From the NCBI RefSeq assembly GCF_902499115.1, contig NZ_CABVPN010000001.1:186001-250000 (forward strand): DNA of 64,000 nucleotides, read 5' to 3'. A program made the translations under genes and the position numbers. Position 1 is the first letter of the stretch. Each line of letters opens with the position of its first letter. Source of the DNA: Burkholderia diffusa (lineage in GTDB: Bacteria > Pseudomonadota > Gammaproteobacteria > Burkholderiales > Burkholderiaceae). The notes beneath the pieces were generated by a model that was not told the DNA's origin, did no database searches, and saw only the letters and a program-made list of their open reading frames with translations. Shown in pieces: positions 51,913 to 60,838 of this stretch.

Positions 51913-52464
51913 TCAGAACGGAATATCGTCGTCCATCTCGTCGAAACCGCCGCCTGCCGGCGCGCTCGGACGGCTCTGACCGCCGCCTGCACCGCCGCGC
52001 GGCGCACCGCCGGCACGGCCGCCGCCACCGCCGCGTTCCATCTGTTCGCCGCCGCGACCGCCGCCACCACCACCGTAGCCGCCGCCGTAACCGCCTTCGT
52101 CACCGCCGCCACCGCCGCCGCCCGAACCGCCGCGGCCGCCGAGCATTTGCATCTGGTCGGCGACGATTTCGGTCGAATAGCGATCCTGGCCGTCCTGGCC
52201 CTGCCACTTGCGCGTGCGGATACGGCCTTCGATATAGACCGACGAACCCTTCTTCAGGTATTCGCTGACGATTTCAGCGAGACGGCCGAAAAACGCGACG
52301 CGGTGCCACTCGGTCATTTCCTTGAAATCGCCGCTTGCCTTGTCCTTGTAGCGATCGGTCGTCGCGAGACGGATGTTCGCAACCGCGTCGCCGCTCGGCA
52401 GGTAACGGACTTCAGGATCGGCGCCGAGATTGCCGACGAGGATGACCTTGTTGACGGATGCCAT
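51913..52464 (-). CDS. ssb: Single-stranded DNA-binding protein
   Basis: 183 residues. An OB-fold (1-110, starting MASVNKVILVGNLGADPEVR, with WHRVAFFGRLAEIVSEYLKK and SSVYIEGRIRTRKWQGQDG) is followed by a very long Gly/Arg-rich disordered linker (about 115-170) and the acidic tip DDDIPF that recruits repair and replication proteins. It works as a tetramer on single-stranded DNA. It sits 103 bp after the MFS gene on the same strand; a terminator follows. The linker-coding segment (about 51985-52140) is GC-only, low-complexity DNA. Confidence 0.97.
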   Translation of the reverse strand: MASVNKVILVGNLGADPEVRYLPSGDAVANIRLATTDRYKDKASGDFKEMTEWHRVAFFGRLAEIVSEYLKKGSSVYIEGRIRTRKWQGQDGQDRYSTEIVADQMQMLGGRGGSGGGGGGGDEGGYGGGYGGGGGGRGGEQMERGGGGGRAGGAPRGGAGGGQSRPSAPAGGGFDEMDDDIPF

Positions 52465-52567
52465 GTGTTTCTCCAGTAAATTCGATGCCGGGCCGCCCGC
52501 GAATATCGTCGGAGCGGCCCGCCGGGCAAGCCGGCGAGCGTCGCCGGTGCCTGCCCGAAAAGAGGGT

Positions 52568-53755
52568 TCAGGCCTTGCGCGGCGGCGCTTTCATGCTGGC
52601 CGCGATTATAAGCCACGCCGCCACGAGCCCCGAGCAGGCATAGAAGACGGTGTTCGCGCCGCCGTGCTTCAGCAGCCAGCCGCCCACGATGCCGCCGAGC
52701 GCGAGCCCGATCGATTGCGTGGTGTTGTAGACGCCCGTGGCCGCGCCCTTGCGCGAACCGGGCGCGAGCTTCGACACGAGCGACGGCTGCGACGCTTCCA
52801 GGATGTTGAAGCCCAGGAAGTACACGAACAGGATCGCCGCCACAATCAGGATGGTATGCGGTGCGCTGCCGAGCAACAATTGGCCGATCAGGATAGCCAG
52901 AATGCCGCCGAGCAGCACCGGTTTCATCTTGCCCCGTTTTTCTGCGACGATGATCGCCGGGACCATCATCACGAACGCGAGCCCCATCACCGGCAAGTAG
53001 ACCTTCCAGTGCGCGGCGACCGGCAGCCCGCCATCGACCAGCAGGCGCGGCACGACGAGGAACAGCGCCGTCTGCGTCGCGTGCAGCACCAGCACGCCGA
53101 AGTTCAGGCGCAGCAACTCGACGTTGTGCAGCACCTCGCCGAACGGCGCCGGCACGTGCACGGGCTTGGCTGCATCGGGCACGATCCACACCACGACGCC
53201 GATCGCGAGGATCGACAGCACGCCGACGATCGCGAACAGCCCGCTCATCCCGACCCAGTGGAACACGATCGGCGCGCCGACGATCGCGACCGCGAACGAC
53301 ACGCCGATCGAGCCGCCGACCATCGCCATCGCCTTCGTGCGGTTTTGCTCGGAGGTCAGGTCGGCGATGAACGCGAGCACTGCGGACGACACGGCACCCA
53401 TGCCCTGGATCACGCGGCCGACGATGATCCACGTGATGTCGTGCGCGAACGCGGCGACGAAGCTGCCGAGCGCGAAGATCAGGAGGCCGGTGGCGATCAC
53501 GGGCTTGCGGCCGAACTTGTCGGACGCCCAGCCGTAGAAGATGTAGAACAGCGACTGCGTGACGCCGTAGGCACCGAGCGCGATACCGACGAGCAGCACG
53601 TTATCGCCGCCCGGGATGGTTTTCGCATAGACCGAGAACACCGGCATGATCATGAACAGGCCGAGCATGCGCAGCGCGAAGATCGCCGCGAGCGACGTGG
53701 TCGCGCGCAATTCGGGCGCGGTCATGCGGGAAGACGTGGCGGACGGATTGGACAT
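52568..53755 (-). CDS. MFS transporter, DHA1-type (YajR-like without C-terminal domain)
   Basis: 395 residues with 12 predicted membrane helices. Motif A is GWASDKFGRKPVIATG, and helix 5 carries GRVIQGMGAVSSAVLAFIAD, resembling the drug-resistance MFS branch that includes YajR; YajR's extra C-terminal domain is missing. It probably exports a small compound by proton antiport. It precedes ssb on the same strand, an arrangement with no clear functional link, and is divergent from uvrA. Confidence 0.87.
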   Translation of the reverse strand: MSNPSATSSRMTAPELRATTSLAAIFALRMLGLFMIMPVFSVYAKTIPGGDNVLLVGIALGAYGVTQSLFYIFYGWASDKFGRKPVIATGLLIFALGSFVAAFAHDITWIIVGRVIQGMGAVSSAVLAFIADLTSEQNRTKAMAMVGGSIGVSFAVAIVGAPIVFHWVGMSGLFAIVGVLSILAIGVVVWIVPDAAKPVHVPAPFGEVLHNVELLRLNFGVLVLHATQTALFLVVPRLLVDGGLPVAAHWKVYLPVMGLAFVMMVPAIIVAEKRGKMKPVLLGGILAILIGQLLLGSAPHTILIVAAILFVYFLGFNILEASQPSLVSKLAPGSRKGAATGVYNTTQSIGLALGGIVGGWLLKHGGANTVFYACSGLVAAWLIIAASMKAPPRKA

Positions 53756-53831
53756 CGGGAATGAATTTCGAATGATCGGAATGTCCGCCCGGCGGCGGGC
53801 GGCGGAAGATCAGGGCCACCGGCCCGGCAGG

Positions 53832-53876
53832 CGCTTTCCGGGACCGCTTTCCGGGAGGTCACGCAGGCTGCCTGCG
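53832..53876. repeat. Tandem 12-bp repeat and small palindrome between MFS gene and uvrA
   Basis: CGCTTTCCGGGA occurs twice with a 13-bp period (53832-53843, 53845-53856). A perfect inverted repeat CGCAGG-CTG-CCTGCG follows at 53862-53876. Function unknown. Confidence 0.5.
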
Positions 53877-53982
53877 GGCCGCCTCGAGCCGTGCGGCGCG
53901 GCCGCTTCCCCGGCGTGGACACCGCCTTGCTGCCAGCTGCTGCAAAGGCTGGGGACCCCCAACGACGGCCTCGAAAAGCCGT

Positions 53983-53988
53983 TATAGT
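53983..53988 (+). promoter_or_regulatory. Predicted uvrA -10 element
   Basis: TATAGT, 34 bp before the uvrA start, in a GTTATAGTAG context. No convincing -35 and no LexA box of the CTGT-N8-ACAG form were seen. Confidence 0.45.
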
Positions 53989-54022
53989 AGCAGGTTTGGT
54001 TCCCTCCATTTTCGCCAGGTTC

Positions 54023-56908
54023 ATGGAACAGATCCGTATCCGTGGGGCACGCACCCACAACCTGAAAAACGTCAATCTCGACCTGCCGCGCCACAAGCTG
54101 GTCGTGATTACCGGGTTGTCCGGGTCGGGCAAGTCGTCGCTCGCGTTCGACACCCTTTATGCCGAGGGCCAGCGCCGCTACGTCGAAAGCCTGTCCGCGT
54201 ACGCCCGCCAGTTCCTGCAACTGATGGAGAAACCCGACGTCGACCTGATCGAGGGCCTGTCGCCCGCGATCTCGATCGAGCAGAAGGCGACGTCCCACAA
54301 CCCGCGTTCGACCGTCGGCACGGTCACCGAGATCCACGACTACCTGCGACTTTTGTTCGCACGTGTCGGCACGCCGTATTGCCCCGACCACGACATCCCG
54401 CTCGAGGCGCAGAGCGTGTCGCAGATGGTCGACGCGGCACTCGCGCTGCCCGAGGAAACCAAGCTGATGATCCTCGCGCCCGTGGTCGCGAACCGCAAGG
54501 GCGAGCACGTCGAGCTGTTCGAGGAGATGCAGGCGCAGGGCTTCGTGCGCTTTCGCGTGCGCTCGGGCGGCGGCACCGCGAACGAAGGCGTCGCGAAGAT
54601 CTACGAGGTCGAGTCGCTGCCGAAGCTCAAGAAGAACGACAAGCACACGATCGACGTCGTCGTCGACCGCCTGAAGGTGCGCCCGGACATGAAGCAGCGC
54701 CTCGCGGAATCGTTCGAGACCGCGCTGCGCCTCGCCGACGGCCGTGCAATCGCGCTGGAAATGGACACCGACCGCGAACACCTGTTCAGCTCGAAGTTCG
54801 CCTGCCCGATCTGCTCGTACTCGCTGCAGGAGCTCGAGCCGCGCCTGTTCTCGTTCAACAACCCGATGGGCGCGTGCCCGGAATGCGACGGCCTCGGCCA
54901 GATCACGTTCTTCGATCCGAAGCGGGTCGTCGCGCACCCGTCGCTGTCGCTCGCCGCGGGCGCCGTGAAGGGCTGGGACCGCCGCAACCAGTTCTACTTC
55001 CAGATGCTGCAGAGCCTGGCGGCATTCTACGAATTCGACATCGACGCCGCGTTCGAGGACCTGCCGGAGAAGATCCGCAAGGTGCTGCTGTTCGGCTCGG
55101 GCAAGCAGACGATCCCGTTCTCGTACATCAATGAACGCGGTCGCACGACGATCCGCGAGCACGTGTTCGAAGGGATCATCCCGAACCTCGAGCGCCGCTA
55201 CCGCGAAACCGATTCGGTCGCGGTGCGCGAAGAACTCGCGAAATACCAGAACAACCAGCCGTGCCCGTCGTGCGACGGCACGCGGCTGCGCCGCGAGGCG
55301 CGCCACGTGCGGGTCGGCACCGGCGACTACGCGCGTGGCATCTATGAAATCAGCGGCTGGCCGCTGCGCGACGCGCTCGGCTATTTCGACGGCCTGTCGC
55401 TCGACGGCGCGAAGCGCGAGATCGCCGACAAGGTGATCAAGGAAATCGTCGCGCGCCTGACCTTCCTGAACAACGTCGGCCTCGACTACCTGTCGCTCGA
55501 GCGCAGCGCCGAGACGCTGTCCGGCGGCGAGGCGCAGCGCATCCGCCTCGCGTCGCAGATCGGCTCGGGCCTGACGGGCGTGATGTACGTGCTCGACGAG
55601 CCGTCGATCGGCCTGCACCAGCGCGACAACGACCGCCTGATCTCGACGCTCAAGCACCTGCGCGATCTCGGCAACTCGGTGATCGTCGTCGAGCACGACG
55701 AGGACATGATCCGCACGGCCGACTACGTCGTCGACATGGGCCCCGGCGCGGGCGAGCATGGCGGCGTGGTGGTCGCCGAAGGCACGCCGAAGCAGGTGCA
55801 GTCGAACCCGCAGTCGCTGACGGGCCAGTATCTCGTCGGCAAGCGCACGATCGAATATCCGGACGAGCGGATCGCGCCCGATCCGGAGCGGATGCTGCGC
55901 ATCGTCGACGCGCACGGCAACAACCTGAAGCACGTCGATCTCGAGCTGCCGGTCGGCCTGTTGACCTGCATCACCGGCGTGTCGGGTTCCGGCAAGTCGA
56001 CGCTGATCAACGACACGCTGTACCACGCGGTCGCGCGCCACCTGTACGGCTCGTCGGCCGAGCCGGCGCCGCACGAGGCGATCGAAGGCCTCGAGCACTT
56101 CGACAAGGTGATCAACGTCGACCAGTCGCCGATCGGCCGCACGCCGCGTTCGAACCCGGCCACCTACACGGGCCTGTTCACGCCGATCCGCGAGCTGTTC
56201 TCGGGCGTGCCGACCGCGAAGGAGCGCGGCTACGATCCGGGCCGCTTCTCGTTCAACGTGAAGGGTGGCCGCTGCGAGTCGTGCCAGGGCGACGGCGTGC
56301 TGAAGGTCGAGATGCACTTCCTGCCGGACGTCTACGTGCCGTGCGACGTGTGCCACGGCAAGCGCTACAACCGCGAAACGCTCGAAGTGCAGTACAAGGG
56401 CAAGAACATCAGCGAAGTACTCGACATGACGGTCGAGCACGCGTACGAATTCTTCAGCGCGGTGCCGGTCATCGCCCGCAAGCTGAAGACGCTGCTCGAC
56501 GTCGGCCTGGGCTACATCCGCCTCGGCCAGTCGGCCACGACGCTGTCGGGCGGCGAGGCGCAGCGCGTGAAGCTGTCGCTGGAGCTGTCGAAGCGCGACA
56601 CGGGCCGCACGCTGTACATCCTCGACGAGCCGACCACCGGCCTGCATTTCCACGACATCGCGCTGCTGCTCGAGGTGATCCACCGGCTGCGCGACCAGGG
56701 CAACACGGTCGTGATCATCGAGCACAACCTCGACGTGATCAAGACGGCCGACTGGGTGATCGACCTCGGCCCCGAAGGCGGCGCCGGCGGCGGCCAGATC
56801 ATCGCGCAGGGCACGCCCGAGCAGGTCGCGAAGACGAAGGCGAGCTTCACCGGCAAGTACCTCGCGCCGCTGCTCAAGCGTCCGACCCGCAAGGCGGCGG
56901 CCGGCTGA
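54023..56908 (+). CDS. uvrA: Excinuclease ABC subunit A
   Basis: 961 residues from ATG 54023, with AGG just upstream. Both ABC ATPase modules are intact: Walker A ITGLSGSGKSSLAFDTL and ITGVSGSGKSTLINDTL, signatures LSGGEAQRI and LSGGEAQRV, plus zinc modules CPICSYSLQ...CPECDG and CESCQGDG...CDVCHG. It finds bulky lesions and loads UvrB in nucleotide-excision repair. It is monocistronic in this window and divergent from the MFS gene. Confidence 0.98.
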   Translation: MEQIRIRGARTHNLKNVNLDLPRHKLVVITGLSGSGKSSLAFDTLYAEGQRRYVESLSAYARQFLQLMEKPDVDLIEGLSPAISIEQKATSHNPRSTVGTVTEIHDYLRLLFARVGTPYCPDHDIPLEAQSVSQMVDAALALPEETKLMILAPVVANRKGEHVELFEEMQAQGFVRFRVRSGGGTANEGVAKIYEVESLPKLKKNDKHTIDVVVDRLKVRPDMKQRLAESFETALRLADGRAIALEMDTDREHLFSSKFACPICSYSLQELEPRLFSFNNPMGACPECDGLGQITFFDPKRVVAHPSLSLAAGAVKGWDRRNQFYFQMLQSLAAFYEFDIDAAFEDLPEKIRKVLLFGSGKQTIPFSYINERGRTTIREHVFEGIIPNLERRYRETDSVAVREELAKYQNNQPCPSCDGTRLRREARHVRVGTGDYARGIYEISGWPLRDALGYFDGLSLDGAKREIADKVIKEIVARLTFLNNVGLDYLSLERSAETLSGGEAQRIRLASQIGSGLTGVMYVLDEPSIGLHQRDNDRLISTLKHLRDLGNSVIVVEHDEDMIRTADYVVDMGPGAGEHGGVVVAEGTPKQVQSNPQSLTGQYLVGKRTIEYPDERIAPDPERMLRIVDAHGNNLKHVDLELPVGLLTCITGVSGSGKSTLINDTLYHAVARHLYGSSAEPAPHEAIEGLEHFDKVINVDQSPIGRTPRSNPATYTGLFTPIRELFSGVPTAKERGYDPGRFSFNVKGGRCESCQGDGVLKVEMHFLPDVYVPCDVCHGKRYNRETLEVQYKGKNISEVLDMTVEHAYEFFSAVPVIARKLKTLLDVGLGYIRLGQSATTLSGGEAQRVKLSLELSKRDTGRTLYILDEPTTGLHFHDIALLLEVIHRLRDQGNTVVIIEHNLDVIKTADWVIDLGPEGGAGGGQIIAQGTPEQVAKTKASFTGKYLAPLLKRPTRKAAAG

Positions 56909-56921
56909 CAATTGCCGTTCC

Positions 56922-56946
56922 CGCGCGCGGCTGCCGGCCGCGCGCG
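56922..56946 (+). terminator. GC-rich hairpin after uvrA
   Basis: A 10-base stem (CGCGCGCGGC / GCCGCGCGCG) with a five-base loop, 14 bp after the uvrA stop. A U-rich run is found only about 30 bp further on, so its strength is uncertain. Confidence 0.35.
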
Positions 56947-57052
56947 CCCGGCGCCCGCGGCGGCGCCGGCGTCATCGTTTTCCCTTCCGCGGTTTTCCCC
57001 TCTGCGTTTACACCACGAGCCAAACAGCCCCGTGGCGGACCATAATGGCAGC

Positions 57053-57058
57053 TATACT
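57053..57058 (+). promoter_or_regulatory. Predicted -10 element of the AI-2E family gene
   Basis: TATACT in a GCTATACTTTAC context, 106 bp before the start codon. The -35 is unclear. Confidence 0.4.
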
Positions 57059-57163
57059 TTACGGTCGTAAGGTTCGCCATCCGCACCAATCCGGTGCGGC
57101 GCCGGGCGACCGCCGTCCTGCCGCCCACCGCGCGGCATGACACACGAACGACAGGAATCCACG

Positions 57164-58246
57164 ATGGAGAAGCAACAAGAGTCGCGCGACGCCCAGAGCC
57201 GCGAGCCGCACCTGCGCAGTGTGCGGCTGACGAGCGACTTCAGCCTGCCGAAGCTGTCGGCGATCGAGATCGGCAGCTATCTGTTCGCCCTCGTCGCGAT
57301 GGTGCTCGTCATCGAGCTCAAGCTGCTGGGCGGGCTGCTGGCCGGCCTGCTGGTCTATCAGCTGATCCACACGATCGCGCCGGTCATCGAACGCCACACC
57401 ACAAGCATGCGCGCCCGCTGGGTCGCCGTCGTGCTGCTGTCGATCGCGATCGTCGGCGGGCTCACCGGCCTGACGATCGGCATCATCGAGCACTTCGAGC
57501 ACACGGTGCCGAACCTGCAGAGCCTGCTCGACCAGCTGATGCAGATCGTCGAGCAGACCCGCGCCCGCACGCCAGCCTGGATCGCGAACCTGCTGCCCGT
57601 CGACGTCGAACAGATGAAGACCAAGGCGGCGCTGCTGATGCACTCGCACATGGATCAGCTCCAGCAAGGCGGCAAGAGCGTCGCGCGCGGCTTCGGCCAC
57701 GTGCTGTTCGGGATGATCATCGGCGCGATGATCGCGATCGGCGTCGAGCACGGCAAGGTGCGCCGGCCGCTGTCGACCGCGCTCGTCACGCGCGTGTCGC
57801 GCTTCGCCGAGTCGTTCCGCCGGATCGTGTTCGCGCAGATCAAGATCTCGGCGATCAACGCGGCATTCACCGCGGTCTACCTGCTCGTCGCGCTGCCGAT
57901 CTTCCACCAGCGGCTGCCGCTGTCGAAGACGCTCGTGCTCGTCACGTTCATCGTCGGGCTGCTGCCGGTGATCGGCAACCTGATCTCCAACACGCTGATC
58001 GTCGCGGTGTCGCTGTCGGTCAGCATGGGCACCGCGATCGCGTCGCTCGCGTTCCTCGTCGTGATCCACAAGTTTGAATACTTCCTGAACGCGAAGATCA
58101 TCGGCGGCCAGATCGAGTCGCGCGCGTGGGAACTGCTGCTCGCGATGCTGATCATGGAAGCCGCGTTCGGGCTGCCGGGCGTGATCGCCGCACCGATCTT
58201 CTATGCGTACCTGAAGCGCGAGCTGTACATGCTGCGGCTGATCTGA
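57164..58246 (+). CDS. AI-2E family transporter (PerM-like permease)
   Basis: 360 residues from ATG 57164, with AGGAA at suitable distance; an in-frame ATG nine codons earlier (57137) is weaker. The family has about eight helices: IGSYLFALVAMVLVIELKLL near the start, a middle amphipathic section (about 100-170) and the late block LVLVTFIVGLLPVIGNLISN with LAFLVVIHKFEYFLNAKIIG. Members export diverse substrates; the name from autoinducer-2 does not prove this one carries it. Ends at a strong terminator. Confidence 0.88.
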   Translation: MEKQQESRDAQSREPHLRSVRLTSDFSLPKLSAIEIGSYLFALVAMVLVIELKLLGGLLAGLLVYQLIHTIAPVIERHTTSMRARWVAVVLLSIAIVGGLTGLTIGIIEHFEHTVPNLQSLLDQLMQIVEQTRARTPAWIANLLPVDVEQMKTKAALLMHSHMDQLQQGGKSVARGFGHVLFGMIIGAMIAIGVEHGKVRRPLSTALVTRVSRFAESFRRIVFAQIKISAINAAFTAVYLLVALPIFHQRLPLSKTLVLVTFIVGLLPVIGNLISNTLIVAVSLSVSMGTAIASLAFLVVIHKFEYFLNAKIIGGQIESRAWELLLAMLIMEAAFGLPGVIAAPIFYAYLKRELYMLRLI

Positions 58247-58286
58247 CGCAACGCTGCCCGGCGCGTCACGCGCGTCACGCGATAAA

Positions 58287-58320
58287 AAAACGCCGCGCCC
58301 CGTCAAGGGCGCGGCGTTTT
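58287..58320. terminator. Bidirectional terminator between the AI-2E family gene and purU
   Basis: A 14-base perfect inverted repeat (AAAACGCCGCGCCC / GGGCGCGGCGTTTT) with a six-base loop; T5 follows on the plus strand and T7 on the minus strand. It lies between convergent stop codons. Confidence 0.93.
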
Positions 58321-58365
58321 TGCATCCGGGCCAGCGGCCGGCCAATGGCCGCCCCGCACCGCCGA

Positions 58366-59250
58366 TCAGCGGAACACGACCGTCTTCGTGCCGTTCAGCA
58401 CGACCCGGTGCTCGACGTGCCACTTCACTGCGCGCGCGAGCGTCACGCACTCGACGTCGCGGCCGATCGCGGTGAGCTGGTCGGGCGTCATGCTGTGGTC
58501 GACGCGCTCGACTTCCTGCTCGATGATCGGGCCTTCGTCGAGATCGGTCGTCACGTAGTGCGCGGTCGCGCCGATCAGCTTCACGCCGCGGTCGAACGCC
58601 TGGTAGTACGGTTTCGCACCCTTGAAGCTCGGCAGGAACGAATGGTGGATGTTGATCGCCCGGCCGGCGAGCTGCTGGCACATATTCGGCGACAGGATCT
58701 GCATGTAGCGCGCGAGCACGACGAGATCGGCCTGGTGTTCGTCGATCACTTCGAGCACACGCGCTTCCTGCGCGGCTTTCGCCGCATCGGACGAACCGCC
58801 GACGAGCGGGAAGTGATGGAACGGAATGTTGTAGCTCGCGGCGAGCTGGTAGAACTCCTTGTGGTTCGACACGATCGCCGGGATCTCGATCGGCAGCTGG
58901 CCGGTGCGGTAGCGGAACAGCAGGTCGTTCAGGCAGTGGCCGATCTTCGACACCATGATCACGACGCGCGGTTTCACGGCCGCGTCGTGCATCTCCCAGC
59001 GCATCGCGAACTGCTCGGCGAGCGGCGCGAATTCGTTGCGAAGCGTGTCGAGCGCCGACGCGGCATCCGCGCCCCCGCCGTCCTGCACGAAGTGCACGCG
59101 CATGAAGAACTCGCCGGTGCGGCTGTCGCCGAACTGCGCCGAATCGAGGATGTTGTTGGCGCGTTCGAACAGGAAGCCCGAGACTGCGTGGACGATGCCG
59201 TGCCGGTCGGGGCACGACAGTTTCAAGATAAAGCTGTGATCGGTCGACAT
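58366..59250 (-). CDS. purU: Formyltetrahydrofolate deformylase
   Basis: 294 residues from ATG 59250, GGGAG eight bases upstream. An N-terminal ACT domain (about 1-80, FILKLSCPDRHGIVHAVSGF) is joined to a formyltransferase-fold domain (about 90-290) with the catalytic residues in INIHHSFLPSFKGAKPYYQA and YVTTDLDEGPIIEQ. It hydrolyses 10-formyl-THF to formate and THF, supplying formate for purine synthesis and balancing one-carbon units. It lies 76 bp after the Nudix gene on the same strand. Confidence 0.95.
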   Translation of the reverse strand: MSTDHSFILKLSCPDRHGIVHAVSGFLFERANNILDSAQFGDSRTGEFFMRVHFVQDGGGADAASALDTLRNEFAPLAEQFAMRWEMHDAAVKPRVVIMVSKIGHCLNDLLFRYRTGQLPIEIPAIVSNHKEFYQLAASYNIPFHHFPLVGGSSDAAKAAQEARVLEVIDEHQADLVVLARYMQILSPNMCQQLAGRAINIHHSFLPSFKGAKPYYQAFDRGVKLIGATAHYVTTDLDEGPIIEQEVERVDHSMTPDQLTAIGRDVECVTLARAVKWHVEHRVVLNGTKTVVFR

Positions 59251-59326
59251 GACCGCTACTCCCTTCGTTTCGGTGTTCGTCAAATAGGCCATTCGTTCGG
59301 CCGCGCCCGGGCCGGCGTGCTGCGCA

Positions 59327-60184
59327 TTACGCGGCCGGCGCGAACAGCGCGTCGATGCCCGCTGCGTCGGCCGCCGCGAGCCAGCGATGGCGCAGCAGCG
59401 TGTCGAGCATCGCGAGGCTCGCATCCATCGTCGCGCGGCCTTCGCGCAGCCAGCCGACCACTTCGGATACACCGGCCAGCAGGTGCTCGGCCACTTCGCC
59501 ATCCTGGTTGTGCGGCGCGAAGTCGCGCGGCAGCGGCAGGTCGTACACGAAGATCAGTTCGGACTGCGTGCCTTCCGGCAGCGAGCACAGCACCTGCACC
59601 GCCCGGCCCGCGATCGCGCGCGCCGCCAGTTCGGCCGGCATGCCGGCCTCTTCCCAGCATTCCTTCGTGAGCGTCTCGTGAACGCCCAGGCCCCAGCCGA
59701 TGCCGCCCGCGACGACGTTGTCGAGCATGCCGGGATCGGTTGCCTTGGTCGCGCTGCGGCGGCCGAGCCACATCCGCGGCACGGCCGGCTCACCCGGCGC
59801 AACCGCATATTCTACGATGCCGTTCAGGTGCACTGCATAGGTCTGCGTGCCGAAGAAGCGCGACGCGGCGCGTTCGATATACGCGAGCGGTGGATCGTCG
59901 AAGCGGTTGCGGATCGCGTAGATCTCGTCGCGCCAGCCCGGAATCGCGCCCTCGGCCGCCAGCGCACCGATCGCGCTCGCGAGCGCCATGCTGCGCGCGT
60001 CGACCGTGTCATAACGTGCCGACAGCACGACGCGCGTGTCGGTCAGCTCGAACACGTCGGGCCAGCGGGCGAGCTTGGCGATGTCCTGGCGACGCACCCA
60101 GCCGACCTGCTCGCCGGCGATCTCGAAACGCAGGTGCGCGGCCGGATCGAAGCGGCGCGCGGCCGCGATGCAAGGAAACGTCAT
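59327..60184 (-). CDS. DUF4743-Nudix protein
   Basis: 285 residues from ATG 60184, which is 5 bp after the LysE-type gene's stop. The N-terminal DUF4743 region (about 1-110) is followed by a Nudix domain (about 115-270) whose box reads GGIGWGLGVHETLTKECWEE. Relative to the textbook Nudix consensus the first Glu is replaced and Arg is Lys, which is normal for this subfamily (ending in the metal-binding KECWEEAGM). Yeast YJR142W-like relatives act on damaged thiamine diphosphate; the substrate here is not shown. It is part of an operon from apt through purU. Confidence 0.82.
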   Translation of the reverse strand: MTFPCIAAARRFDPAAHLRFEIAGEQVGWVRRQDIAKLARWPDVFELTDTRVVLSARYDTVDARSMALASAIGALAAEGAIPGWRDEIYAIRNRFDDPPLAYIERAASRFFGTQTYAVHLNGIVEYAVAPGEPAVPRMWLGRRSATKATDPGMLDNVVAGGIGWGLGVHETLTKECWEEAGMPAELAARAIAGRAVQVLCSLPEGTQSELIFVYDLPLPRDFAPHNQDGEVAEHLLAGVSEVVGWLREGRATMDASLAMLDTLLRHRWLAAADAAGIDALFAPAA

Positions 60185-60189
60185 CGGGC

Positions 60190-60804
60190 TCAGTCCTTCA
60201 GCGCGACGCGAATGCCGATCGCGATGAACGTCGCGCCGGCGATCCGGTCGAGCCATACGCCGGCCTTCGGGCGGCGCTTCAGCCATGTGCCGATCGCGCC
60301 CGCGCCGACGCCGAACAGCGAGAACACCACGGCCGTCTGCAGCATGAACAGCGCCCCGAGCTCGAACATCTGCAGCGTCACGCCCTGCACGCCATGCGGA
60401 TCGACGAACTGCGGCAGGAACACGACGAAGAACAGCGTGACCTTCGGGTTCATCAGGTTACCGATCACGCTCTGCCGGAAGATCGCGCCAAGCGGCTGCG
60501 GCGGACGCGCGTGCGCGTTCGCGAGCCCCTGGCTGCGCAACGCCTTGATGCCGATCCACACGAGGTACGCGGCGCCCGCGAGCTTCAGTGTCTGGAACGC
60601 GACCGGCGACGAGCGCAGCACGGCCGCGACGCCGAGCGCCGCGAGCGTCGTATGGAACAGGATCCCGGCCGTGAAGCCGAGCGCGGCGACGAAGCCGGCC
60701 GCGCGGCCCTGCGAGATGCCGCGCGCGAGCACTTGCAGGTTGTCGGGACCCGGCGCGAACGTGATCGCGATCGACGTGGCGAGAAACAGCATGAAGTTGG
60801 GCAT
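60190..60804 (-). CDS. LysE/RhtB-family amino acid exporter
   Basis: 204 residues from ATG 60804. Six predicted helices, opening with LFLATSIAITFAPGPDNLQV (the family's PGPD motif) and including IGNLMNPKVTLFFVVFLPQF. It should export an amino acid or homoserine-lactone-type compound through the inner membrane. A GAGG site lies five bases upstream. It is 34 bp after apt and 5 bp before the Nudix gene. Confidence 0.9.
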   Translation of the reverse strand: MPNFMLFLATSIAITFAPGPDNLQVLARGISQGRAAGFVAALGFTAGILFHTTLAALGVAAVLRSSPVAFQTLKLAGAAYLVWIGIKALRSQGLANAHARPPQPLGAIFRQSVIGNLMNPKVTLFFVVFLPQFVDPHGVQGVTLQMFELGALFMLQTAVVFSLFGVGAGAIGTWLKRRPKAGVWLDRIAGATFIAIGIRVALKD

Positions 60805-60838
60805 CGTGACCTCGCGGCGTGGGCCGGCGTCCAGTGGT

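Noticed and set aside
51985..52140. GC-rich trinucleotide-like repeat array in ssb
   Set aside because: It encodes the Gly-rich linker of SSB; codon-level low complexity explains it.
53876..54022. SOS (LexA) box upstream of uvrA
   Set aside because: No CTGT-N8-ACAG sequence is present in the intergenic region.
53810..56911. A 1033-codon open frame on the minus strand opposite uvrA
   Set aside because: Antisense shadow of a gene with intact UvrA motifs; low-complexity Arg/His/Leu/Asp composition.
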